Shown here one piece after another: positions 1 through 6,708 of a stretch of DNA of 8,860 nt. Source of the stretch: Alphaproteobacteria bacterium (GTDB taxonomy: Bacteria > Pseudomonadota > Alphaproteobacteria > RUG11792). How positions within the stretch are numbered: position 1 is the first letter of the stretch; every line of letters begins with the position of its first letter. The notes beneath the pieces are model-generated. The model was not told the origin of the DNA. It worked only from the letters and a program-made list of their open reading frames with translations, and did no database searches. The translations under genes and the position numbers were made by a program. The stretch is taken from NCBI GenBank assembly GCA_017450545.1, contig JAFSTL010000013.1, forward strand, positions 1-8,860, given 5' to 3'.

Positions 1-1
1 A

Positions 2-985
2 TACAAAGTTTTCGACAACAGATACGTTACGTTAAATCAAGATATGTCTATAAATACAAAAATTAAAGGCACAGACCCAATATATCTTTATATAAACGAT
101 GGTTCTGAAGAACAAGATAGAGAATATCTCAAATCTCGACAGAACGTAGTTGCGGTATTGGAGTTGATAGATGATATGCCTGTATTGCAGGGAATAATAT
201 CCACAGTAATAAAAGAGACGAAGTTTAAAAAGCCAGAAAATTGCTACATTGCGCCATTTTTGGCCAAGATACACTATAAGAGATGGTATGACCGCGACAC
301 TAAGTATAAAGCTGAATTGATTAAAAACTTTGAGAAAGGTTTCATAAAATATGCGAATACTATTAAGCCAGGGGAAGAAACGACGCGCAATAGACTGAAA
401 TCCAGACTATCACAAATAGCAAACGAACAATCCTGTGCAGATACAATAGACTTGATACTCGAAATACTGCAAACAGAAGCCTTCGGCGCAATCATACCGA
501 ATGTGCGAAGAAAAATAAGTGAGAGAGAGGCAGTATTGTATTATACTAAAAACATACTAGGGCGCCACAATATTTTGCTAATAGATAAAACACACGAGAC
601 GACAATAGAATCGATTTATGCTGCATGTATAGTGAAGCACGGTCTAAATAAGGAACCTGACCTGCAAACGAAATATCCAGATGTAATAATTACAAGTTTG
701 GACTCAGAAGAACAAAATAACGCAATAAAGAATGACACGAGAATAGAAGAAGAGTTTGTAATACATGATTTTGATTTCGGAGTCCCATACAGACTACTAG
801 GAGTGGTCACGAAGGACCTCACCACCGGTAAGATATACACGGAAGTGATAAAAAAATACGGGAGAGCAAAACGGTTAGATGAGGATGTACAAAATGCACA
901 AACATTTAGAAATGATCCCAATAAACTACGATTGTTATGTGTATATCTAAAAGGTTACCCGGTGCCTGAGTTGCCAGAGGGATAG
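2..985 (+). CDS. Unrecognised protein, 5' end outside window (partial)
   Basis: I do not recognise this protein. The first ATG in frame is at 44 and would give 313 residues, but the frame is open back to base 2 (YKVFDNRYVTLNQD precedes that Met) and there is no Shine-Dalgarno sequence before 44. I therefore read the gene as entering from the left edge, with a start not seen. The visible part is soluble-looking, rich in charged residues (Lys, Glu, Asp, Arg) and Ile, with no membrane segment. From the Met at 44, residues 60-150 look helical; a stretch near 170-180 (GRHNILLIDK) is a likely buried strand; the C-terminus ends in a proline-containing tail, YPVPELPEG. It is convergent with clpB, 30 bases away, so it is probably not part of the clpB unit. 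Its coding status is well supported by the roughly 980-base open frame and protein-like composition. Function is unknown. Confidence 0.7.
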   Translation, partial: YKVFDNRYVTLNQDMSINTKIKGTDPIYLYINDGSEEQDREYLKSRQNVVAVLELIDDMPVLQGIISTVIKETKFKKPENCYIAPFLAKIHYKRWYDRDTKYKAELIKNFEKGFIKYANTIKPGEETTRNRLKSRLSQIANEQSCADTIDLILEILQTEAFGAIIPNVRRKISEREAVLYYTKNILGRHNILLIDKTHETTIESIYAACIVKHGLNKEPDLQTKYPDVIITSLDSEEQNNAIKNDTRIEEEFVIHDFDFGVPYRLLGVVTKDLTTGKIYTEVIKKYGRAKRLDEDVQNAQTFRNDPNKLRLLCVYLKGYPVPELPEG

Positions 986-996
986 GGATATCCCTC
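977..996. terminator. Hairpin at the convergent junction of the left-edge gene and clpB
   Basis: An 8-bp perfect inverted repeat, GAGGGATA / TATCCCTC, flanks the 4-base loop GGGA. It overlaps the stop codon (TAG at 983-985) of the + strand gene and lies 20 bases past the clpB stop. The position between converging genes suits a shared terminator. However, no run of T follows on either strand, so it is not a classical intrinsic terminator. It could instead be a mRNA 3'-end stabiliser or chance. Confidence 0.3.
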
Positions 997-1015
997 CATC
1001 TTGTCATGCTTCTGA

Positions 1016-3565
1016 CTATTTCATCTCTGTTATTTTTCCGTCTGAATATACTAGCGAAATCTCTTTGTCTGGCACAATGGTGCCCTCGATAATCGACTTT
1101 GCGATTTTATCCTCGAGGTTTCTCTGAATAGCACGTTTTAGTGGTCGAGCGCCGTATATCGGGTCGTATCCTATCTCGCATAGCCAATCCCTGATGCTGT
1201 TGTCGAATTGAATTTTTATTTGATGCTGTGCCAGACGTTTCGACAACTCGTTAAGCTGAATATTGACTATTTTGCCCATGTCTTCTTTAGACAAGCTGTT
1301 AAATACGATAATCTCATCGAGTCGATTTATCAACTCAGGACGCATTGTCGCTTGCAATTTCTCGAGTACTTTTCTCTGAATATCGGCTTTTTTGCTTTTT
1401 TTATCCAGAAAATATTCCGACCCGATATTCGAGGTTAATATTATTATTGTATTTTTGAAATTGACATTCTTGCCTAACCCATCAGTTAAATGTCCCTCAT
1501 CTAAAATCTGCAACAATATATTGAAAACATCGCTATGCGCCTTCTCTATCTCGTCAAATAAAACGACAGAATATGGGCGGCGACGTATTGCTTCAGTCAA
1601 CTCCCCGCCTTTCTCGTATCCAACGTAGCCTGGAGGCGCACCAATCAGCCTGGAAACGGCGTGCTTTTCCATATATTCCGACATATCGATACGCACCATG
1701 CTATTCTTGTCATCGAACAAAAACAGTGCCAATGCCTTGGAGAGCTCGGTTTTCCCGACGCCAGTTGAGCCTAAGAACAAAAACGAACCGATTGGACGAT
1801 TTGGGTCTGATATTCCAGCACGCGAACGTCGTATGCAATCCGCGATTGCACTTATCGCTTCGCTTTGCCCGACGACCGATTCTCCCAGTTTTGCTTCAAT
1901 GCTGAGCAGTCTTTCCTTATCGCTCATCAACATTTTTTCGACTGGAATGCCTGTCCAGCGAGAAACGACGAGCGCTATATCGTCCTCAGACACTTCATTT
2001 TTCGTAGCTTTTTGAGATTGTTCATTCTGAAGCTCTGACAACCTCGCATCCAAAGGAGGTATTTGTCCATACAAAATCTCGCCTGCTTTCGCAAAGTCAC
2101 CATTTCTTTGTGCTATTTCCGCATTATTTCTCAGATTATCAAGTTTCTCCTTAATCGTTTTGATTTCCTCTAGATGTGCTTTTTCATTGTTCCAATTTTC
2201 ATTCAGTTTTTTCGAATCTGCTTCCAAAATAGCAAGCTCATTTTTGATTTTTTCCAAGCGCTCTTTCGAATTTTTATCTGTTTCTTTTTTTAGCCCTTCG
2301 CTCTCTATTCGAAGCTGCATTATCTTTCTGTCCAACTCATCGATATTTTCTGGTTTTGAATCAATAACCATCTTGAGCCGACTTGCCGCTTCGTCCATAA
2401 GGTCTATCGCTTTGTCTGGGAGAAATCTCTCGCTGATATACCTGTTTGAATAGGTGCAAGCAGCAACGACCGCGGAATCACTTATCCTGACGCCATGATG
2501 CAATTCATACCGTTCCTTCAATCCGCGCAAAATAGAAATCGAGTCGATAACTGATGGTTCATTAACGAACACGGGCTGAAAACGACGAGCGAATGCCGTA
2601 TCTTTTTCGATATATTGTCTATATTCGTCCAAAGTCGTTGAACCGATGCAGCGTAATTCCCCACGTGCTAACATTGGTTTCAGCATATTCGAAGCATCCA
2701 TAGCCCCATCCGCCTTGCCAGCGCCAACGAGAGTGTGAATTTCATCGATAAACAGTATAACATCATTAGCTTCTGCAACATCTTTGAGCAACGCCTTCAG
2801 CCGCTCCTCGAAATCGCCTCGGAACTTCGCCCCTGCCAAAAGCGCGCCTAAATCCAGCGACATTATACGCTTATTTTTTATGGAATCCGGAACGTCATTT
2901 TTGACAATTCTCTGAGCCAATCCTTCGGCTATTGCCGTTTTTCCAACGCCAGGCTCGCCAATCAGTATCGGGTTATTTTTCGTTCGCCTTGATAAAACCT
3001 GCATTGTTCGGCGAATTTCCTCATCTCGCCCAATGACTGGGTCTAACTTTCCTTCACTCGCAGATTTTGTCAAATCTGTTGCATACTTATTCAGTGCATC
3101 AAATCCCGCCTCTGCATTTTCACTATCGGCTGTTTTTCCCATACGCATCTTGCTTACCATCCTTTCGAGTTTCTCTAAACCACCCCCACATTTTAAGTAT
3201 ACCTCTTTCAGTGGCGGAAGGCAAAGCGAATTAATCAACAAATTATCCAGACTTATATACTTATCATTTAATCTTTCCGCTTTTTCTTTACATCGTTGAA
3301 AAATCGAATTTACTTCCGGAGACAGAAAAACATCATCTGTACCTTCAACTTTAGGTAACGTATTGATTTTTTGTTCAACCTCGCTGTCAAATTTTTGCAG
3401 GTCAACCCCATCAAACGCTTTTGAAATAATGTCTTCCGATTTATGTTGCAAAAAACTTTTAGCCAAATGAAACGGCGTTATTTGTTGATGGTGCAGGGAT
3501 TTTGCAATCTCAACAGCAGTTTGCAAGACTGAGATCGTCGCATTTGTCATTTGTTCTTTAGCCAT
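1016..3565 (-). CDS. clpB: ATP-dependent protein disaggregase ClpB (HSP100)
   Basis: ClpB is a cytosolic hexameric AAA+ machine that works with DnaK to pull polypeptides out of aggregates after heat or other stress. At 849 residues it is full length (E. coli ClpB is 857). Visible in order: a Clp N-domain with two repeats (about 1-145); NBD1 with Walker A GEPGVGKT (203-210), pore loop GAKFRG (245-250), Walker B VILFIDEIH (269-277) and the arginine pair in ARRF (326-329); a coiled-coil middle domain rich in Glu, Lys and Leu (about 400-525); NBD2 with Walker A GSTGVGKT (599-606), pore loop GYVGY (646-650), Walker B VVLFDEIEKA (667-676) and sensor-2 GARPLK (805-810). The middle domain separates it from ClpA, and I see no ClpP-docking IGF-type loop. 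The pore aromatic is Phe rather than the Tyr of E. coli, a conservative change. The start is supported by AAGG seven bases upstream of the ATG. The gene is monocistronic here and divergent from the secreted-protein gene. Confidence 0.97.
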   Translation of the reverse strand: MAKEQMTNATISVLQTAVEIAKSLHHQQITPFHLAKSFLQHKSEDIISKAFDGVDLQKFDSEVEQKINTLPKVEGTDDVFLSPEVNSIFQRCKEKAERLNDKYISLDNLLINSLCLPPLKEVYLKCGGGLEKLERMVSKMRMGKTADSENAEAGFDALNKYATDLTKSASEGKLDPVIGRDEEIRRTMQVLSRRTKNNPILIGEPGVGKTAIAEGLAQRIVKNDVPDSIKNKRIMSLDLGALLAGAKFRGDFEERLKALLKDVAEANDVILFIDEIHTLVGAGKADGAMDASNMLKPMLARGELRCIGSTTLDEYRQYIEKDTAFARRFQPVFVNEPSVIDSISILRGLKERYELHHGVRISDSAVVAACTYSNRYISERFLPDKAIDLMDEAASRLKMVIDSKPENIDELDRKIMQLRIESEGLKKETDKNSKERLEKIKNELAILEADSKKLNENWNNEKAHLEEIKTIKEKLDNLRNNAEIAQRNGDFAKAGEILYGQIPPLDARLSELQNEQSQKATKNEVSEDDIALVVSRWTGIPVEKMLMSDKERLLSIEAKLGESVVGQSEAISAIADCIRRSRAGISDPNRPIGSFLFLGSTGVGKTELSKALALFLFDDKNSMVRIDMSEYMEKHAVSRLIGAPPGYVGYEKGGELTEAIRRRPYSVVLFDEIEKAHSDVFNILLQILDEGHLTDGLGKNVNFKNTIIILTSNIGSEYFLDKKSKKADIQRKVLEKLQATMRPELINRLDEIIVFNSLSKEDMGKIVNIQLNELSKRLAQHQIKIQFDNSIRDWLCEIGYDPIYGARPLKRAIQRNLEDKIAKSIIEGTIVPDKEISLVYSDGKITEMK

Positions 3566-3607
3566 AACATCGCCTTACATTCAAATATCCAACATCATTG
3601 TATCACC

Positions 3608-3636
3608 ATAAGAACTTCAGTCGTGCGGATTTCCAA
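3608..3636 (-). promoter_or_regulatory. Candidate clpB promoter
   Basis: On the - strand, TTGGAA (3631-3636) is followed after 17 bases by TCTTAT (3608-3613), 42 bases before the clpB start. The CTTAT element resembles the -10 region reported for heat-shock sigma factor promoters in alphaproteobacteria (CYTAT), which would suit clpB, but the -35 lacks a clean CTTGAA. A second possible -10, TACAAT (3597-3602), has no good -35. This is a weak assignment. Confidence 0.3.
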
Positions 3637-3659
3637 AAACGGTCATGCCTTGGTAAAAT
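3630..3659 (+). promoter_or_regulatory. Candidate promoter of the signal-peptide gene
   Basis: TTTCCA (3630-3635) and TAAAAT (3654-3659) are 18 bases apart, with TG one base before the -10 (TGGTAAAAT, an extended -10). It lies 29 bases ahead of the ATG at 3689 and overlaps the candidate clpB promoter back to back. The -35 matches the sigma70 consensus at only 4 of 6 positions, so this is tentative. Confidence 0.25.
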
Positions 3660-3688
3660 TATCAGGTATACCGCGGGTGTAAAGACAA

Positions 3689-4360
3689 ATGTACGCGAAT
3701 ATTAAAACGTTGATTTCAGGAATACTGCTTGCTATTTCGGTTTGCTTTGCGGAAATAGTAAGTATAGGTACTGAACATTTCAAAATATTTGAAACGCAAC
3801 CCAATTCCAAAATCGTTGTTAAGTATGATTATTTGGTATCCCCCGAGATTGATTGCGCCAATATTTATCAATCAAAGGCGAAAGAAATCAGTAAGAATGA
3901 ATTGCTTTTATCTTCGGTTATTGGGCATGGCACTGGATTTAATATTGAAAAACTCTTTATAATTCAGGTCTCACCTGTTGAGAATTTTATAAAAAGGATT
4001 TTCTCAAATAAGAAACGTATTTTAAGCACATATAATATTTCCAATGACGAAATCTTTAAACAACTGCGAATAAGAACGAAGTTTGAACTAACTGATGGAA
4101 ATTTAAAGATTTTTATAGATGGTCAAGAAAAATATAAAGGAAATCTAATTATAGAAGATGATTATTTTATAGATTATTGCGAAGAGTACTTTGCATTTAA
4201 CTTGGACGATAGATTAAGTATCACCATAAATATCTGCAAGAAGAAAAAAAGTGAAGCAAGCTACCCAGATTTTATTGGGAGTATAAAGTTTGATATCAGT
4301 TATAAAGTAAAAAACAACGAAATAGAATTCGTATTATCAAATCCGCAAATCGAAATATGA
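3689..4360 (+). CDS. Unrecognised exported protein with signal peptide
   Basis: I do not recognise this 223-residue protein. The N-terminus is a textbook type I signal peptide: a Lys at position 6, a hydrophobic core (residues 8-18) and a likely cut after CFA (19-21), leaving a mature protein of about 202 residues in the periplasm or outside. The cysteine at 19 is not a good lipobox because Val stands at -1. The mature part has no further membrane segment. It alternates polar and hydrophobic residues, as in beta-strand proteins (for example KIVVKYDYLV 41-50, LSITINI 176-182, FDISYKV 201-207, EIEFVL 211-216). Three cysteines remain (56, 164, 183). The start is set by the signal peptide; the ribosome site is weak (AAAG five bases upstream). 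It is divergent from clpB and convergent with parB, so it is likely a single-gene unit. Function is unknown; an envelope protein is the most that can be said. Confidence 0.75.
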   Translation: MYANIKTLISGILLAISVCFAEIVSIGTEHFKIFETQPNSKIVVKYDYLVSPEIDCANIYQSKAKEISKNELLLSSVIGHGTGFNIEKLFIIQVSPVENFIKRIFSNKKRILSTYNISNDEIFKQLRIRTKFELTDGNLKIFIDGQEKYKGNLIIEDDYFIDYCEEYFAFNLDDRLSITINICKKKKSEASYPDFIGSIKFDISYKVKNNEIEFVLSNPQIEI

Positions 4361-4400
4361 GGGAAAGTGGGAAAGCATGCTTTTTTGCACACTTCTCCCT
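4360..4400. terminator. Hairpin between the exported-protein gene and parB
   Basis: AGGGAAAGTG (4360-4369) pairs with CACTTCTCCCT (4390-4400) with one bulged C. Within the loop, AAAGCATGCTTT (4373-4384) is a perfect palindrome followed by more T on the + strand (six T at 4381-4386). It begins at the last base of the + strand stop codon and ends 11 bases past the parB stop, so it probably serves as a terminator for one or both genes. The T run lies inside the large stem rather than after it, so the folding is ambiguous. Confidence 0.4.
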
Positions 4401-4411
4401 TCAACTGACGT

Positions 4412-5302
4412 CTACTCGCCCAGAGAAATGAACTTTTCAACCAACGTTTCTAGTTCTTCGCAAGATTTACAAATTATTGTAAACACTCCTCCTTGTTTAG
4501 TAATCTTTAACTTCGTCTCCGCGTGTAATGCTTCGGCGACGCGCACCGCGATTTCCATTGCTTCGCTGCTTGCTTCCATATCGATTGCTGTTCCTGCGCT
4601 TGTCTTAGGAGCGGGGGTTCTTATTGGTATTTCAGGCTCATGGGCACCTGCTTTTAAATCTTTCATAGCGGTTTCCAGTTGGCGTACTGTCCAGTTGTTT
4701 GCAACCGCCAAGTCGGCTATTTCGTCAGCATTCCCAACACCGATAAGGCTTCGGGCATGTCCCGCAGTTAACCGCCCCGCACGTATAAGTTCGCGAACGT
4801 GAGCAGGCAACGACAGCAATCGCAGAGCATTAGAAATGTAGCTGCGACTTTTTGACAACATAGTGCCCAAATCCTCTTGACGACATTCGCACATTTCTAA
4901 AAGATTTTTCATTGCTTCAGCTTCTTCTATAGGGTTAAGGTCGGTGCGTTGCAAATTTTCTATTAGCGCCAGTGTCATAGTTTGAGTTTCGTCGCAGTCA
5001 ACGACATACACTGGAATTTCTTGCAATCCAGCTAATTTAGAAGCTCGCCAACGACGCTCACCTGCGACTATTTCATATCCGTTTCCCTTATGCCTGACTG
5101 CAATAGGTTGTAACACTCCGTGTAATGATATTGAATTCGCCAATTCATTTATCTTTGTTTCATCAAACATCTTTCGCGGCTGATTTTCATTTGGGTATAT
5201 CAGATTTATATCAACCCTATTTGTTCGCATTTCTTTTGATGTTTCCTCTGTAACGGGTTCCCCCAGCAAAGCGGACAATCCTCGTCCTAATCTGTCTTCC
5301 AT
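4412..5302 (-). CDS. parB: Chromosome-partitioning protein ParB (parS-binding CTPase)
   Basis: ParB binds parS centromere sites, clamps and slides on DNA using CTP, and is moved by ParA to segregate newly replicated origins. The 296-residue protein shows the family order: an N-terminal ParA-contact motif LGRGLSALLGE (5-15); the ParB/Srx CTP-binding fold with NENQPRK (38-44), GYEIVAGERRWRA (75-87) and ENLQRTDLNPIEEA (115-128); a helix-turn-helix region for parS recognition (about 143-166, SKSRSYISNALRLL); then a linker with Pro, Ala and Thr (about 217-245) and a C-terminal dimerisation domain (about 247-296). A longer reading frame runs back to 5362. I chose the Met at 5302 because LGRGLSALLG normally sits right at the ParB N-terminus, GAG lies five bases upstream, and the longer start would overlap parA by 76 bases. 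With this start the overlap is 16 bases, implying translational coupling. Two parS sites for it lie upstream, inside rimI. Confidence 0.96.
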   Translation of the reverse strand: MEDRLGRGLSALLGEPVTEETSKEMRTNRVDINLIYPNENQPRKMFDETKINELANSISLHGVLQPIAVRHKGNGYEIVAGERRWRASKLAGLQEIPVYVVDCDETQTMTLALIENLQRTDLNPIEEAEAMKNLLEMCECRQEDLGTMLSKSRSYISNALRLLSLPAHVRELIRAGRLTAGHARSLIGVGNADEIADLAVANNWTVRQLETAMKDLKAGAHEPEIPIRTPAPKTSAGTAIDMEASSEAMEIAVRVAEALHAETKLKITKQGGVFTIICKSCEELETLVEKFISLGE

Positions 5303-6063
5303 GTTTTCTCTTTTTCTAAAAATTCTTTCGCCAATTCCATGTATGCGTATGAACCAACGCACTTCACATCGTATATGAGAACAGGTCTGCCGTGCGAAGG
5401 CGCCTCTGATATCTTTATGTTTCGAGGTATCACGGTCTTAAAGACCAAACTATCAAGATGCTTTCGGACATCCTTCTCAACAGACAGGCTCAAGCTATTC
5501 CTTCGGTCATACATTGTCAATACAATTCCAGATAATCGTAGTTTCGGATTATATGTTGCACGAATCCGCTTTATTGAATTTAACAAATAGCTCAATCCTT
5601 CCAATGCGTAATACTCGCACTGAAGCGGAACCAACACACCATCCGCCGCAACCAGAGCATTCAAAGTTAACAGCCCCATTGATGGGGGAGAGTCAATTAT
5701 AACATAGTCGAACATGTCGTCATACGGCTTTAACGCTTCTTTCAATATCGATTCTCGCTTTGAAACTTGCACCAATTCTATTTCTGCCCCCACCAAATCT
5801 ATGCTCGCAGGAATTAGTGACAAGCCTGGTATATTTGTATTAGTTATAACTTCTGACAATGTCTGTTCTTTTGTTAATAATTCATAACTTGTACTGATCT
5901 TATGGCTATATATACCTAATCCTGTGGTAGCATTGCCTTGAGGATCAAAGTCTATTAACAAGACACGCTTCCTGACCGCAGCTAATGCTGTCGCCAAATT
6001 TATTGAAGTCGTTGTCTTGCCAACTCCGCCTTTCTGATTTGAAACAGATATCTTCGTCGCCAT
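5287..6063 (-). CDS. parA: Chromosome-partitioning ATPase ParA (Soj family)
   Basis: ParA forms ATP-bound dimers on nucleoid DNA and is released by ParB-stimulated hydrolysis, which drives origin segregation. Counted from the chosen Met, the 258-residue protein has the deviant Walker A KGGVGKTTT (11-19) with its signature Lys 11, the A' region LLIDFDPQGNATTGLG (36-51), Walker B YVIIDSPPS (120-128) and the C-terminal PRNIKISEAPSHGRPVLIYD segment (213-232) typical of chromosomal ParA/Soj. There is no N-terminal HTH extension, unlike plasmid type Ia ParA. Two ATG codons lie in tandem (6066 and 6063). AAGGAG at 6070-6075 is six bases from the second but only three from the first, so I prefer 6063. 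The start overlaps the rsmG stop (ATGATGG contains the TGA), and the 3' end overlaps parB by 16 bases. All three are therefore read as one coupled unit. Confidence 0.97.
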   Translation of the reverse strand: MATKISVSNQKGGVGKTTTSINLATALAAVRKRVLLIDFDPQGNATTGLGIYSHKISTSYELLTKEQTLSEVITNTNIPGLSLIPASIDLVGAEIELVQVSKRESILKEALKPYDDMFDYVIIDSPPSMGLLTLNALVAADGVLVPLQCEYYALEGLSYLLNSIKRIRATYNPKLRLSGIVLTMYDRRNSLSLSVEKDVRKHLDSLVFKTVIPRNIKISEAPSHGRPVLIYDVKCVGSYAYMELAKEFLEKEKTWKTD

Positions 6064-6650
6064 CATTTTCTCCTTACTAAATTTATTATTAATATAACAC
6101 TTTGCTCATTCGTTTCACTGTGCTTTACTTCATACTTAAAATCGTATAACTTCTGAGCTTCAGCTATCTCGCTCCTATAATGTTCCCCTTTATGAAATAC
6201 TCCCCGTTTAACTTTTAGTCGTGTCATAACATCTATCAGGCGACTTAGTGAAGCAAACGCGCGCGCCACTAAAACAACCCTACAGCTTTCTTCGCTTTTT
6301 ATGTAATAGTCATATATATCTCCATTATAAATATCATAATCTAATCCCAATTGTACCTTCATATCATGTAAAAATACACATTTTTTAAAGTTTTGCTCGC
6401 ATAATAAAACATGATGATACCCCAAAATGGACAAAATTACCCCAGGCAATCCAGCACCAGAACCAACATCTATTATGCAATAATCCTTTTTCAAATATCT
6501 GGATATCTGCATACAATCCAGTATATGGCGATTATATACATCATCTAAAGTTTCGCGTGATACTAAATTCAACTTAGCGTTCCACAACTTCAGGTATTCT
6601 ATATATGCACATATCTTTTGGTCCTTTCGTTCCATCGCTAATTTCGTCAT
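6063..6650 (-). CDS. rsmG: 16S rRNA (guanine527-N7)-methyltransferase RsmG (GidB)
   Basis: RsmG uses S-adenosylmethionine to make m7G at position 527 (E. coli numbering) of 16S rRNA; in other bacteria its loss gives low-level streptomycin resistance. The 195-residue protein has the family pattern: WNAKLNLVSRETLDDVYNRH (23-42), RHILDCMQ (41-48), the SAM-binding glycine motif IIDVGSGAGLPGVILSI (59-75), an acidic residue at the end of the next strand (CEQ, 84-86), VARAFASL (128-135) and the HKGEHY region (153-158). It is at the short end for the family (E. coli RsmG is 207). The start has only a partial ribosome site (AGAG four bases ahead). The next Met (codon 6) has none, so the first is kept. 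The 3' end overlaps parA by one to four bases, the conserved rsmG-parA-parB arrangement. A promoter lies directly upstream. An mnmG neighbour, common in other bacteria, is absent from this window. Confidence 0.96.
   Translation of the reverse strand: MTKLAMERKDQKICAYIEYLKLWNAKLNLVSRETLDDVYNRHILDCMQISRYLKKDYCIIDVGSGAGLPGVILSILGYHHVLLCEQNFKKCVFLHDMKVQLGLDYDIYNGDIYDYYIKSEESCRVVLVARAFASLSRLIDVMTRLKVKRGVFHKGEHYRSEIAEAQKLYDFKYEVKHSETNEQSVILIINLVRRK
6070..6075 (-). promoter_or_regulatory. Strong ribosome binding site of parA
   Basis: AAGGAG on the - strand is the best Shine-Dalgarno sequence in the right-hand cluster. It lies inside the last codons of rsmG. Its spacing (six bases to the ATG at 6063, three to the ATG at 6066) decides in favour of the second Met. 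The stronger site suggests ParA is made at a higher rate than the upstream products. Confidence 0.75.
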
Positions 6651-6678
6651 GCCACTCTAATGCTTTCGTCCTATCTTT

Positions 6679-6708
6679 AGTATACCACTTTTGTGATTCA
6701 GATGTAAA
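6679..6708 (-). promoter_or_regulatory. Promoter of rsmG-parA-parB
   Basis: On the - strand, TTTACA (6703-6708) and TATACT (6679-6684) are separated by 18 bases. Each matches the sigma70 consensus at 5 of 6 positions, and TG stands one base ahead of the -10 (TGGTATACT, an extended -10). Transcription would begin near 6672, about 22 bases ahead of the rsmG ATG. The -35 overlaps the last codons of rimI, and the site coincides with the only real gap in the seven-gene cluster. It is the best promoter-like sequence I found in the window. Confidence 0.65.

Noticed and set aside
1573..1905. Open frames on the + strand across clpB
   Set aside because: All are antisense to the conserved AAA+ coding sequence, with low-complexity translations and no family resemblance.
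2662..2667. CACGTG inside clpB as another parS site
   Set aside because: The flanks (CCC and CTA) do not match the parS arms; only the six-base centre agrees, as expected by chance.
3689..3745. Lipoprotein signal at Cys 19 of the exported protein
   Set aside because: The residues before the Cys are Ile-Ser-Val; Val at -1 does not fit a lipobox, while a type I cut after CFA fits well.
1..4400. Defence, toxin-antitoxin or mobile-element system around the two unknown genes
   Set aside because: No transposase, integrase, inverted repeat ends, paired small genes or defence-type motifs are visible. Both unknowns flank a housekeeping chaperone and appear to be single-gene units.
4377..4802. 141-residue + strand open frame opposite parB
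   Set aside because: It lies almost wholly antisense to a confident parB gene, has a biased Ser/Ala-rich translation and no ribosome site. It is a shadow frame.
5303..5362. Longer start for parB with 20 extra N-terminal residues
   Set aside because: It lies wholly inside parA in another frame, and the extra residues do not resemble ParB N-termini. The Met at 5302 directly precedes the conserved LGRGLSALLG motif and has a partial ribosome site.
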